In this document: positions 17,308 to 26,017 of the stretch, piece by piece
How positions within the stretch are numbered: position 1 is the first letter of the stretch
How the letters are laid out: every line of letters begins with the position of its first letter
Translations under genes and position numbers: made by a program
The notes under the pieces: model-generated
What the model was told of the DNA's origin: nothing
The model's input: the letters and a program-made list of their open reading frames with translations, nothing else
Database searches by the model: none
Assembly (NCBI GenBank): GCA_964605145.1
Contig: CAZSBG010000044.1
Span: forward strand, 1-48,242
Source of the DNA: CAZSBG01 sp964605145
Lineage (GTDB): Bacteria; Zhuqueibacterota; Zhuqueibacteria; Thermofontimicrobiales; Thermofontimicrobiaceae
Length of the DNA stretch: 48,242 bases
Reading direction: 5' to 3'

Positions 17308-19578
17308 GTGGCAAATATAAAAAGATTCGTCCTATTGTTATTCCTGCTAATCAGTTTCATCTCGCTGGCTGTTTTCTGCGCCGGGCAGAAACAATTTGAA
17401 GTCAGTCAATACGATGTGGTATGGGACAGCCCCAGCGCGGACTCGAAAGGCTCCATGCCGCTGGGGAATGGAGAAATTGGCATCAATGTCTGGGCTGAAA
17501 AAACCGGGGATGTTTTCCTTTACATCGGCCGAACCGACGTCTGGAACAGCAACTGCAGTCTCGCGAAAGTCGGCAAGGTGAAGCTGCACTTTACGCCCAA
17601 TCCGTTCGCCGAAGGTGAGCCGTTTGAACAGCGCCTCGATTTGGCCAACGGCGAAATTCACATCCATGCCGGGAGCGAAGACAATCGTTTCAACCTGCAA
17701 ATTTGGGTGGACGCGAATTCGCCGGTCATTCATTTTCAAACAGATAGCAAGCAGCCGCTTTCCGTGGAAACCAGTCTGCATATCTGGCGAACCGAGGAGC
17801 GGCAACTCTCCGGTAATGAATTGCACACGGCATACGGCGTCATCAAAGCGCCATTCCCGGTTCTTGTCTATCCGGATACTGTGTTAGCGGGCAGGGAAAA
17901 TGAAATTGTGTGGGCGCATCAGAATAAAGCGTCCATCTGGCGGGAAACGCTGGAGCGGCAGGGCATGGATTCCTGGATTGAATCGGCCACTGATCCCCTG
18001 CTTCACAATGTGTTCGGCGGGGTAATCAAAGGCGAGGGTTTGGTCTCGGATTCACCCACAGCGTTGAAATCCGGGCAGCCGGGACGTTCTTTTCATTTGA
18101 AAGTATTTACGCACACGGCTCAAAACCAATCCGTCGAAAATTGGGAGAATGAGCTTCGGGCTGTTATCGAAAAAGCGGAGCAAGTTAATCCCCAAAAATC
18201 CCAAGCGGCTCATCGAACATACTGGAATAATTTCTGGGAACGAAGCTGGATTTACGCGGATGGCACGCCGGATGCCCGAACTGTCACACAAAGTTTCGTC
18301 TTGCAGCGATTCATTAGCGCGTGCGCCGGCCGGGGCGCGTTCCCTCAAAAATTCAATGGCTCCCTATTCAATGTCGATTCCATGCTTGCTGATTTTCCCT
18401 TTGACGCTGATTACCGTCGCTGGGGCGGACCGTACTGGCTTCAGAACACGCGGCTGATTTACTGGCCCATGCTGGCCAACGGCGATTACGATATGATGGC
18501 GCCGTTTTTTCGCATGTACAAAAACGCCCTGCCGTACGCACAGGCAGCCACGAAGCACTTCTTCAATCATGAGGGCGCGTTTTTCCCGGAAACCATGTAT
18601 TTCTGGGGTTCGTATGTCATGGATAATTTCGGCTGGAACACGTCGCACACACCGTTCAAATACACGGAAAATCAGTACATCCGCTATTACTACCAGGGCG
18701 CGCTGGAAGTCGCCGCCATCATGCTCGAGTACTATAACCACACTCGCGACGAAAAATTTGCGCGGGATTTTCTTCTGCCATACGCACATCAGGTTGTGTT
18801 GTTTTACGCTGAACATTACCCCCGCGATGAGAACGGGAAAATTCGCATCTATCCTTCGCAGGCGCTTGAAACGTACTGGGACGCTGAAAATCCAACGCCG
18901 CCCATTGCCGGCCTGCGGTGGAATGTGAAAGGCATTTTGAAATTGCCGGAGGAATTATTCTCCCCAAAACAGCGTGAATTCTTCGAAAAAATAGTGCATG
19001 AATTACCGGAAATTCCGGTTGGAACAAAGGATGGAAAAGATGTGGTTCTACCTGCCGGCAAAATCAACGGGGAGCCTCGCAATCACGAAAACCCGGAATT
19101 TTATGCCATCTTTCCGTATCGGTTTTACGGCGTGGGCAAGCCGGATCTGGAACGAATGCGAAACAGTTTTATGTCGGCCCGCGTAAAATCGGCAAGTGGG
19201 TGGGCGCATTACGATGTGAACGCCGCGTTTTTGGGGATCACTGATTCCGCGAAAACGCGGCTGGTCGAACGAACCGCCGCAAAGAATCCGGCATGCAGAT
19301 TTCCTGCGTTCTGGGGACCTAACTACGACTGGATTCCGGATCAGGATCATGGCAGCAATATTTTAATTGCACTTCAGGCCATGCTCATTCAAACCCATGG
19401 CGACAAAATTTTTATCTTCCCGGCATGGCCCAAAGAATGGAACGTAAAATTCAAACTCCACGCTCCGAAGGAGACAATTGTTCAATGCGAGCTACGAAAT
19501 GGTGAAGTTCACAATCTGAAAGTCACACCGGGAAGGCGAAAGAAGGATATCACCATTCTCGGATTTAACAATCATTGA
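17308..19578 (+). CDS. Exported DUF5703/GH95-like glycoside hydrolase
   Basis: A 756-residue protein with a signal peptide (about residues 1-25). The N-terminal beta-sandwich reads 'WDSPSADSKGSMPLGNGEIGINVW', typical of GH95 and related DUF5703 proteins. An (alpha/alpha)6-barrel-like region follows ('GGPYWLQNTRLIYWPMLANGDYDMM', 'HHEGAFFPET'-like). The C-terminal beta domain contains 'IFPAWPKEWNVKFKLHAP', another shared feature. GH95 enzymes release alpha-L-fucose or L-galactose; whether this one does is unknown. The start is GTG with CAGGAG upstream. It ends the left glycan cluster, and 156 bases separate it from the PLP enzyme gene. Confidence 0.75.
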   Translation: MANIKRFVLLLFLLISFISLAVFCAGQKQFEVSQYDVVWDSPSADSKGSMPLGNGEIGINVWAEKTGDVFLYIGRTDVWNSNCSLAKVGKVKLHFTPNPFAEGEPFEQRLDLANGEIHIHAGSEDNRFNLQIWVDANSPVIHFQTDSKQPLSVETSLHIWRTEERQLSGNELHTAYGVIKAPFPVLVYPDTVLAGRENEIVWAHQNKASIWRETLERQGMDSWIESATDPLLHNVFGGVIKGEGLVSDSPTALKSGQPGRSFHLKVFTHTAQNQSVENWENELRAVIEKAEQVNPQKSQAAHRTYWNNFWERSWIYADGTPDARTVTQSFVLQRFISACAGRGAFPQKFNGSLFNVDSMLADFPFDADYRRWGGPYWLQNTRLIYWPMLANGDYDMMAPFFRMYKNALPYAQAATKHFFNHEGAFFPETMYFWGSYVMDNFGWNTSHTPFKYTENQYIRYYYQGALEVAAIMLEYYNHTRDEKFARDFLLPYAHQVVLFYAEHYPRDENGKIRIYPSQALETYWDAENPTPPIAGLRWNVKGILKLPEELFSPKQREFFEKIVHELPEIPVGTKDGKDVVLPAGKINGEPRNHENPEFYAIFPYRFYGVGKPDLERMRNSFMSARVKSASGWAHYDVNAAFLGITDSAKTRLVERTAAKNPACRFPAFWGPNYDWIPDQDHGSNILIALQAMLIQTHGDKIFIFPAWPKEWNVKFKLHAPKETIVQCELRNGEVHNLKVTPGRRKKDITILGFNNH

Positions 19579-19734
19579 CAGATGCAAATTATCTGTGAAA
19601 TGCACAAAATGCTAAATATAATTTCCCGGAATTCTTTTTTTGAATTATTTTATTTTTCATTTTTTATCTTTGGAAAAATTTTGTATATTGTAAAAAAATC
19701 AATCACACACCAAAATCTTTAAGGAGAGATGACA

Positions 19735-20955
19735 ATGCAAAATTTTAATCCTGAAGATGCAATGAATGAAGCAAAACGAGAATTTGGAGAACATGGCGGA
19801 GTGACCCCGTCCATAGAACGTTCGGCCACATTTACAGTTATGGAACCGGGCACCATGCCGCAGATTTTCGAGGGAGTTCGCGGCCCGGAAAAAGGAGGAT
19901 GTTTTCTTTACAGCCGCCACTTCAATCCCACGGTTGATGTGCTGGATCGGTATCTTGCTGCCATGGAAGGAACCGAATCCTGCGTGAGTACCGGCAGCGG
20001 CATGTCAGCGATTTCCTGTGCCCTCCTTCAGATATGCAAAAATGGCGATCACATTGTTTCCAGCGATACGGTCTACGGCGGCACCCATGCACTGCTGAAC
20101 GACCTTTTCCCGCAAATCGGCATTACGACCACATTTGTTGATCCTGCGAAAGTTGAAGAATTCGAAGCGGCCATCAAACCAAATACAAAAGTGCTTTATA
20201 CGGAAACATTGGGCAACCCGACCCTGAAAGTTTCGGACATTCCGGCATTGTCCAAATTAGCCAAAGCAAAAGGATTGAAGCTTATCGTTGACAACACATT
20301 CACCCCCATGGTGATTTCGCCTGCCAGATTGGGCGCTGATATTGTTGTCTATTCCATGACAAAATTCATCAATGGCGCCAGCGATGTGATAGCCGGGGCA
20401 ATTTGCGCATCCAAAGATTTTATTTATGAATTGATGGACCTGCACACCGGCCGCGTGATGCTGTTAGGCCCAACCATGGATCCGCGCGTGGCATTCGATC
20501 TCATTCAGCGGTTGCCGCACCTGGCCATCCGAATGCGGGAGCACGGACGTCGCGCCATGGTTATTGCGCAACGATTGCAGTCCATGGGCGCTCCTGTCAC
20601 ATACCCGGGACTTAAAACGCATCCGCAGCATGAATTGTTTACTTCGTTGATGAACCAGGGCTACGGTTACAGCGGGCTGCTCACCATTGACTGCAAAACC
20701 AGGAAAAAAGCCGAACAAATGATGTCCGTATTACAGAACAAGGAAAAATTCGGATTTATCGCTGTATCGCTGGGTTACTTTGATACGTTGATGAGCTGCT
20801 CCGGTTCATCCACATCATCGGAGATTTCGGAAGAAGAACAACGCAGGATGGGACTCTCTCCCGGCCTGCTACGAATCGCTATCGGCTATACCGGTGATTT
20901 GGAGAAACGCGTTGAGCAGATCGAGCGGGCGATTAAGCAGGTGTGTTTGGATTAA
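19735..20955 (+). CDS. Cys/Met metabolism PLP enzyme (cystathionine gamma-synthase/methionine gamma-lyase type)
   Basis: A 406-residue PLP-dependent enzyme of the trans-sulfuration family. The PLP lysine is K210 in 'YSMTKFINGASD'. 'YSRHFNPTVDVLD', 'STGSGMSAIS', 'TVYGGTHALL' and 'ETLGNPTLKVSDI' are all family motifs. It carries out gamma-elimination or replacement on methionine, homoserine esters or cystathionine; the exact reaction cannot be told. The ATG at 19735 is preferred to that at 19729 because AAGGAG (19721-19726) is eight bases away from it. The 19640-19700 spacer is very A/T-rich and has a TATATT box, likely its promoter. A URO-D gene follows, a weak hint of methyl/sulfur metabolism. 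Confidence 0.88.
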   Translation: MQNFNPEDAMNEAKREFGEHGGVTPSIERSATFTVMEPGTMPQIFEGVRGPEKGGCFLYSRHFNPTVDVLDRYLAAMEGTESCVSTGSGMSAISCALLQICKNGDHIVSSDTVYGGTHALLNDLFPQIGITTTFVDPAKVEEFEAAIKPNTKVLYTETLGNPTLKVSDIPALSKLAKAKGLKLIVDNTFTPMVISPARLGADIVVYSMTKFINGASDVIAGAICASKDFIYELMDLHTGRVMLLGPTMDPRVAFDLIQRLPHLAIRMREHGRRAMVIAQRLQSMGAPVTYPGLKTHPQHELFTSLMNQGYGYSGLLTIDCKTRKKAEQMMSVLQNKEKFGFIAVSLGYFDTLMSCSGSSTSSEISEEEQRRMGLSPGLLRIAIGYTGDLEKRVEQIERAIKQVCLD

Positions 20956-20998
20956 TCTGGAAAACTTTTTTTTCAATTCAAAATTACATAGGATAAAA

Positions 20999-21014
20999 TA
21001 TATACTCGAGTATA
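20999..21014. promoter_or_regulatory. 16-bp perfect palindrome, possible operator
   Basis: ATATACTCGAGTATAT is a perfect palindrome about 75 bases upstream of the URO-D paralogue 4 start. Its size and symmetry fit a dimeric regulator site in the promoter region. No regulator gene lies nearby, so this is inference from shape and place only. Confidence 0.4.
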
Positions 21015-21029
21015 TTTCATACGACTTCC

Positions 21030-21051
21030 GCGCTGGAGAAATCTCCAGCGC
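21030..21051. repeat. GC-rich hairpin upstream of URO-D paralogue 4
   Basis: GCGCTGGAGA (21030-21039) and TCTCCAGCGC (21042-21051) form a perfect 10-bp inverted repeat around AA. It resembles the hairpin at 22177-22200 after the same gene (shared GCTGGA...TCCAGC core). There is no T-run, so it is not a standard terminator. Confidence 0.55.
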
Positions 21052-21089
21052 GATCGGGTTTCGCTGAAAATTTATAATGAAAGACACCG

Positions 21090-22097
21090 ATGAATAGCCG
21101 AGAACGAATTCAAACCATTATTTCAGGGGAAGCTGCCGACCGGGTTGGCTTCTGGCTGGGCAAGCCCCACGCCGATACCGAACCAATTTACATCAACGCT
21201 TTTGGGCAGAATGACATGGAAGGCGTGCGTCGTTTCCTCAAAGACGACATGCGCTGGATTAATCCCCAGTGGATTTCGTACAAACACCCGGAAGGCCGGC
21301 CTATTTTTGACATGCAGCGAAAAGGCAAAGAGTTAAGCGCAGCCGGCGTTTTTTCCGACTGCGAGGAGGTCGATGAAGTGGAAGACTTCCCCTGGCCCAA
21401 TGCGGATTACCTGGATTTCACCGAAGCGCTTCGCATTCTGGACAACACCGGCGATGTCTACCGCGCCAGCGGATTTTGGTGTCCCTTTTTCCACGAATTG
21501 GCGGATTTTTTCGGCATGGAAAATTACTTCATCAAAATGTACACTCACCCGGAAGTGGTACATGCTGTGACGCGGCATGTCATAAATTTCTATCTCGAAG
21601 CCAATCGGCGCTATTACGAATTAGTCGGAGATAAAATCGACGGATTCTTCTTCGGCAATGATTTCGGAACACAGTTAGATTTGCTCATCAGCCCGGATCA
21701 GTTCGAGCAGTTCATTTTTCCCTATTTCAAAGAATTGACAGACCAGGGCCATGAATACGGCTACCAGGTCATTTTGCATTCCTGCGGTTCCATATACAAA
21801 GTCATTCCCAAACTCATCGAGCTTGGCGTGGAGGCCCTGCACCCGCTGCAGGCCAAAGCCGCCAACATGTACGCGGAATTATTAGCCAAAGAATTCAAGG
21901 ATAAAGTGGCGTTCATTGGCGGCATTGATACGCAGGAGCTGCTTGTGCATGGCACACCAGAGCAAGTCAAAGCCGACGTCCGTCGGGTGAAGGAACTGTT
22001 GGGGCCATGTTTGGTTGTGAGTCCCAGTCATGAAGCGCTGCTGCCGAACGTGCCCCCTGAAAATGTGCTGGCTATGGCCGAAGCGGCTCGCGAATGA
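21090..22097 (+). CDS. URO-D superfamily methyltransferase-like protein, paralogue 4
   Basis: A 335-residue protein of the URO-D superfamily, close in layout to MtaA/MtbA/CmuA corrinoid methyltransferases. 'ILHSCGSI' carries the likely zinc ligands H230 and C232. 'GGIDTQELL' is the conserved turn, and 'SHEALLPNVPPENVLAM' holds H314 where MtaA-type enzymes have the third, cysteine ligand. 'FFFGNDFGTQLDLLISPDQFEQFI' is the acceptor-side family motif. Such enzymes pass a methyl group from a methyl-corrinoid protein to a thiol, or load it; no corrinoid protein gene is in the window. Only a weak GAAAG precedes the ATG. Hairpins flank the gene on both sides. Confidence 0.88.
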   Translation: MNSRERIQTIISGEAADRVGFWLGKPHADTEPIYINAFGQNDMEGVRRFLKDDMRWINPQWISYKHPEGRPIFDMQRKGKELSAAGVFSDCEEVDEVEDFPWPNADYLDFTEALRILDNTGDVYRASGFWCPFFHELADFFGMENYFIKMYTHPEVVHAVTRHVINFYLEANRRYYELVGDKIDGFFFGNDFGTQLDLLISPDQFEQFIFPYFKELTDQGHEYGYQVILHSCGSIYKVIPKLIELGVEALHPLQAKAANMYAELLAKEFKDKVAFIGGIDTQELLVHGTPEQVKADVRRVKELLGPCLVVSPSHEALLPNVPPENVLAMAEAARE

Positions 22098-22176
22098 TTG
22101 GTGGATTGGTAAATTGGTGATTGGTTAGCGGTGAATAAGTGATTGGTAAATTACTAAAGATTTTTTAACGAAAGAT

Positions 22177-22200
22177 CGTGCTGGATATGTATCCAGCACG
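22177..22200. repeat. Perfect 11-bp hairpin after URO-D paralogue 4
   Basis: CGTGCTGGATA (22177-22187) and TATCCAGCACG (22190-22200) pair perfectly around two bases. No T-run follows. The 22093-22150 stretch before it is a loose tandem of GATTGGT units. It may act as a 3' end stabiliser or weak terminator, or be a repeat family shared with 21030-21051. Confidence 0.55.
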
Positions 22201-22358
22201 AAATTAGTTCAACCGTTCCTGACTCGAGCTTCGGGCGAAGAATAGATCGGATATTCATCCGTTTTAAAATAGTAACACAAAATCTGATGATGTCTATTCA
22301 AATATTTGAGACCATCAAAGTTATCGCGTCGAATCATTTCAAAATAGAGAGGCGAACC

Positions 22359-23237
22359 ATGAAAAATACAATGCAATTCAATAAACGTAAACTATTAATC
22401 GCCCATGTGTTCATTTTATTCCTTTTCATTGTTGGCTGCGCCGCCCTGCAGGAACTGGCACAGGTGCAAAAACCAACGCTGGAATTTCAAAAAGTCCGAT
22501 TCACAGGTATGACCTTTGAGACTGTGGATCTGGCTTTTGACGTCAAAATAACAAATCCCAATCCGCTGTCCGCTTCACTGGCCGGGTTCGACTACGATTT
22601 TCAGATTGATGGCGCCTCTTTTCTATCTGGACAACAACCGACGCAGCTCACCGTTGCCGCCAATGCCGAAAGCGCGCTGGAAATTCCGCTCACGCTTAAG
22701 TTCAAAGACTTGTATCAGACCTATCAATCGCTCAAAAACAGGGACAGTTCTGCCTACAAAATCGATACAGGGCTTATGTTCAATCTCCCTGTTTTAGGCA
22801 AAACCCGAATCCCGGTCAGTCACGAAGGACATTTGCCATTGATCAAATTACCCGATGTCACGTTGGGTTCGCTCAAACTGAAAAACATCGGCTTTTCCGG
22901 GGCTGATCTGGAGCTGAAACTCAATGTGGACAATCCCAACAACTTCAATCTGCTGATGAACAAGCTGGACTACAATTTCTCCATCAACGGCACCACCTGG
23001 GCCAAAGGGCTCACGCAAAACACAATGAATATCAAGGAAAAGGGCGAGAGTGCTATCACCATCCCGGTGTCGCTCAGCTTTTCGAAGATGGGAAGAACCA
23101 TTTACAACGTCATCATGGGGAACGAAAAATTGAATTACGACCTGAAGGGTAATCTGGATGTGAACAGCTCACTTCCGCTTTTGGGCCAGGTCAATCTGCC
23201 AATCGATCGATCCGGGCAAATCAATATTTTACGATAA
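22359..23237 (+). CDS. LEA14-like (LEA type 2/WHy domain) lipoprotein
   Basis: A 292-residue protein with a lipoprotein signal ending in 'FLFIVGCAAL', so probably anchored in a membrane facing the periplasm. It contains two successive LEA-2/WHy domains. The first starts near 'KPTLEFQKVRFTGMTFETVDL' with 'FDVKITNPNPLSASLAGFDYDFQIDG'. The second starts near 'LPDVTLGSLKLKNIGF' with 'KLNVDNPNNFNLLMNKLDYNFSING'. These domains are linked to desiccation and stress tolerance, with no enzymatic role known. The ATG at 22359 is chosen for the signal peptide and GAGAGG upstream. It stands alone between a URO-D gene and a repeat element. Confidence 0.88.
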   Translation: MKNTMQFNKRKLLIAHVFILFLFIVGCAALQELAQVQKPTLEFQKVRFTGMTFETVDLAFDVKITNPNPLSASLAGFDYDFQIDGASFLSGQQPTQLTVAANAESALEIPLTLKFKDLYQTYQSLKNRDSSAYKIDTGLMFNLPVLGKTRIPVSHEGHLPLIKLPDVTLGSLKLKNIGFSGADLELKLNVDNPNNFNLLMNKLDYNFSINGTTWAKGLTQNTMNIKEKGESAITIPVSLSFSKMGRTIYNVIMGNEKLNYDLKGNLDVNSSLPLLGQVNLPIDRSGQINILR

Positions 23238-23286
23238 AATGCTTGCGCGAATCAGAAAAAAATTCAATTTTAAACCCGGGGTAATC

Positions 23287-23454
23287 TAACCTGAATTATT
23301 CACAAATTTCAAACAAAAGATGTTTAAATTAATGTTATTAATGAATATAATCAGATATATGAAATTTAACAAAGTTAGTGATAATGAATTCGGAATTAAG
23401 CACCATTCAGGCTACCTGGATTCCTTAATGCATTACAATGAATAATCCAGGCTA
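23287..23454 (+). repeat. MITE-like inverted-repeat element, complete copy B
   Basis: A 168-bp element with ends TAACCTGAATTATTCA and TGAATAATCCAGGCTA. Its last 52 bases match positions 1-52 with two differences. Reverse-complemented, it aligns end to end with copy A (12552-12730), including the GAATGGTGCT stretch just inside the 52-bp unit. It lies in the spacer between the LEA14-like and VIT genes, about 40 bases before the latter's start. It has no coding capacity. Confidence 0.75.
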
Positions 23455-23493
23455 ATGAAACACAAATAATTATTTAGTGGTATGGAGGTTGTG

Positions 23494-25641
23494 ATGAAAA
23501 AAATAACGTCACTTTTCATTTTGGTGGGGGTGGTATTTACTACCAACCTGGCTTTTTCATACAGTTATCTCAGGGTCGGTGATCCGCGCACGTCCTGGTC
23601 GACTTACCAGGGGACCATTGAGGAAGCCATTGTTTCTGTTCGACCCCAGGGTATTTACATGGAAATTGGACTGTATCTCACATTCTCGGCTCGCGGAACA
23701 TATTTTGATGCTGGGGATTCGCTGGAGGTCACATTTTTCTTTGATCTGCCGGAAAACTCCATTGTCCACGATTCGTGGCTCTGGGTGGGCGATGACATCA
23801 TCCGCGGATTAATCATGGACAAATGGACCGCTGCTTCTATTTACGAAGACATTGTGAAACGGCGAAGGGACCCTTCGATTTTGTTCAAAAGAGGAGCGCG
23901 ACAATATGAACTGCGCATCTTTCCCATGGCCGGTAATGAAACACGAAAAGTGAAACTGACTTACCTCGTCCCGACACAATGGACGCAAAATGTGGTTTCT
24001 GCTCCCATGCCAACAGCATTACTCCGAACGTCGCGATATCAGCTTTCCGAATTTTACCTGTTGACCTGGTTGAGCGAAGAATGGAAAGATCCCGGCATTC
24101 TCGAATTCCCGAACATTGAATTCACCAGTGAGTATCGGGAAAAATTTGGAGATTACTTCCGGGCCGATTTGCCGCCGGACGCCATTCAAACAGACATCAA
24201 TTTTGCTATGGACTCGCCGCTCAAAGACGGTGTTTATTTGAATCGGTTCGGAGAGGCGAACGAAGGTCTTTATCAATTAGCAATTCTGCCTTCCCAGACG
24301 CTCGATCTGTCTATCTCCCACAAAGTCGCGCTGTTATTCGATTACGATGCATCCAAAAGCAATATCACCGAATCGGTCATTTTAACGAACGTGAAATCCA
24401 TGCTGCACGGGAATTTTGCGGCCAAAGATTCATTCAACCTGATTTTCTCCAAACTGAACATAAACAGGGCGAGCAACGTCTGGCTGCCGGCAGACTCGGC
24501 AGTCATCGAAGCCACGTTCGAGGCATTGGGTGAGAACCCAATAGCCAGTTACAGCAACCTGCCTTCGCTGGTTGCCAACGGCATCGATTTTGTCAAACAA
24601 AACGGGAATGATGGCAGCCTTTTGCTCATTTCCAATTCGGATCAGGTGGGCAGTTACCAGGTGGCGAACCAGCTCATCGACGATCTTTTGGATTTGATGG
24701 ACCCGGATTTGCCCATTCATGTTGCCGATTTTACCAATCAAAATTATCAGTCCAATTATATCGGTGGTCGTTACTATTTGGGAAATGAATATTTTTACAC
24801 AAATATTTCCCGGTTGACTGCTGCCAATTATATGAACCTGTATTCCGGCTACATGTTTTCCGAAATGCTGAACTCGGTATTCCAATCCATGAGTGGTTTC
24901 ATCCGTTCGTTTGATTTGCATACATCCATGGATAACGGTTTTTGTTTCAGCCGATTTTCATTCAATAATACAGGGCAATCTGTTTATTTGAACCGGCCAA
25001 TTCTCCAGGTAGGAAAATATTTTGGAACGCTTCCGTTCAGAATTGAAGCCTCAGGTATTTATGAAGACAATCCGTTTGCCGAAACATTTTTGATCGATGA
25101 GAGCAGCGCGTTCCAGGCGGACACACTGGCAGAAGAAATCTGGGTCGGAAATTACATCGCCTCGCTCGAAACCGAAGAACAGACCAACGACATCGTTGCC
25201 GAGATAATCGACAACAGCATCAATCATCGCGTGCTGTCCCTGTATTCGGCTTTTCTCTGCCTGGAGCCCAGCGACAAAATCAAGCCGTGTTACGACTGCC
25301 TCGATGAATCGGAGATCATTTCGTTTGTCGCCGAAGCTGCGGATACGACTGCGAGCGATAGTCTGTTGCAGGCCTATCCCAATCCGTTTAATGCCGAAAC
25401 GACGATTCATATTAAAATGAAGAACAGCGTGAATCCGAGGGATGTTTCGTTCACGATTTTCAATATTATGGGACAGATCGTTCGTACGTTCGAAGCTGCG
25501 AGCAATGCCGAACGAAATGAATTCACATTCCACTGGAATGGGACGAATGAAGCAGGCCAAATGGTTTCCAGCGGAAATTACTTTTTTGTGGTGACAACGC
25601 CAACGCAGCGATCCACATTGAAATTGCTTTTTATGAAGTAA
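23494..25641 (+). CDS. Secreted VIT-domain protein with T9SS-type C-terminal sorting domain
   Basis: A 715-residue secreted protein. After the signal peptide a VIT (vault/inter-alpha-trypsin) domain runs to about residue 165. Its signatures are 'WTAASIYEDIVKRRRDPSILF' and 'YELRIFPMAGNETRKVKLTYLVP'. The next ~250 residues look like a von Willebrand A domain ('KVALLFDYDASKS') whose metal site (DxSxS) appears degraded to DYDASKS. The last ~85 residues, starting 'LLQAYPNPFNAETTIHI' and ending 'STLKLLFMK', form a type-A T9SS sorting domain. GGAGG precedes the ATG at 23494. It probably mediates surface adhesion; the partner is unknown. Confidence 0.85.
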   Translation: MKKITSLFILVGVVFTTNLAFSYSYLRVGDPRTSWSTYQGTIEEAIVSVRPQGIYMEIGLYLTFSARGTYFDAGDSLEVTFFFDLPENSIVHDSWLWVGDDIIRGLIMDKWTAASIYEDIVKRRRDPSILFKRGARQYELRIFPMAGNETRKVKLTYLVPTQWTQNVVSAPMPTALLRTSRYQLSEFYLLTWLSEEWKDPGILEFPNIEFTSEYREKFGDYFRADLPPDAIQTDINFAMDSPLKDGVYLNRFGEANEGLYQLAILPSQTLDLSISHKVALLFDYDASKSNITESVILTNVKSMLHGNFAAKDSFNLIFSKLNINRASNVWLPADSAVIEATFEALGENPIASYSNLPSLVANGIDFVKQNGNDGSLLLISNSDQVGSYQVANQLIDDLLDLMDPDLPIHVADFTNQNYQSNYIGGRYYLGNEYFYTNISRLTAANYMNLYSGYMFSEMLNSVFQSMSGFIRSFDLHTSMDNGFCFSRFSFNNTGQSVYLNRPILQVGKYFGTLPFRIEASGIYEDNPFAETFLIDESSAFQADTLAEEIWVGNYIASLETEEQTNDIVAEIIDNSINHRVLSLYSAFLCLEPSDKIKPCYDCLDESEIISFVAEAADTTASDSLLQAYPNPFNAETTIHIKMKNSVNPRDVSFTIFNIMGQIVRTFEAASNAERNEFTFHWNGTNEAGQMVSSGNYFFVVTTPTQRSTLKLLFMK

Positions 25642-25823
25642 ATTTAAAAGCGATATAGAACGCGGATGACGCTGATAAAACGGATTTTCGCGGATTTTAG
25701 TTTCTGGAGAGAAGAAAACTCAGCCGTAGAAAATGATTAAACGAATTCATTTCGGTCATTTTTAGAGTTTGTGTTTTTGATTTGGATTATTGACTTTGAA
25801 ATCTATTTGTTATTTATGATTTG

Positions 25824-25973
25824 ATGCCATTAACTTAAGCCGTATTTGTCATTCTGAGTTTAGCGTTTTTTGCTAAACGAAGAATCTCATGCCCCTGAAT
25901 AATACGTGGCGAGAGATTCTTCACTCCACTTCGTTTCGTTCAGAATGACAGTTCTTTCTTAAGTTAACGGCAT
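25824..25973. repeat. Palindromic element with ATGCCRTTAACTTAAG ends
   Basis: The 376-bp spacer 25642-26017 holds no gene. Its core is a 150-bp element whose ends (25824-25839 and 25958-25973) are 16-bp inverted repeats with one mismatch. Inside, GTCATTCTGA near the left end and TCAGAATGAC near the right end form a second inverted pair, with GAAGAATCTC/GAGATTCTTC further in. A single half of the same phrase recurs at 38273-38300. Before the element (about 25655-25705) is a 'CGCGGATTTT'-type phrase shared with other spacers. Confidence 0.65.
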
Positions 25974-26017
25974 TGATTTATGATTTTATTTTTGGAATTT
26001 AGAACCGGAGTTGACTT

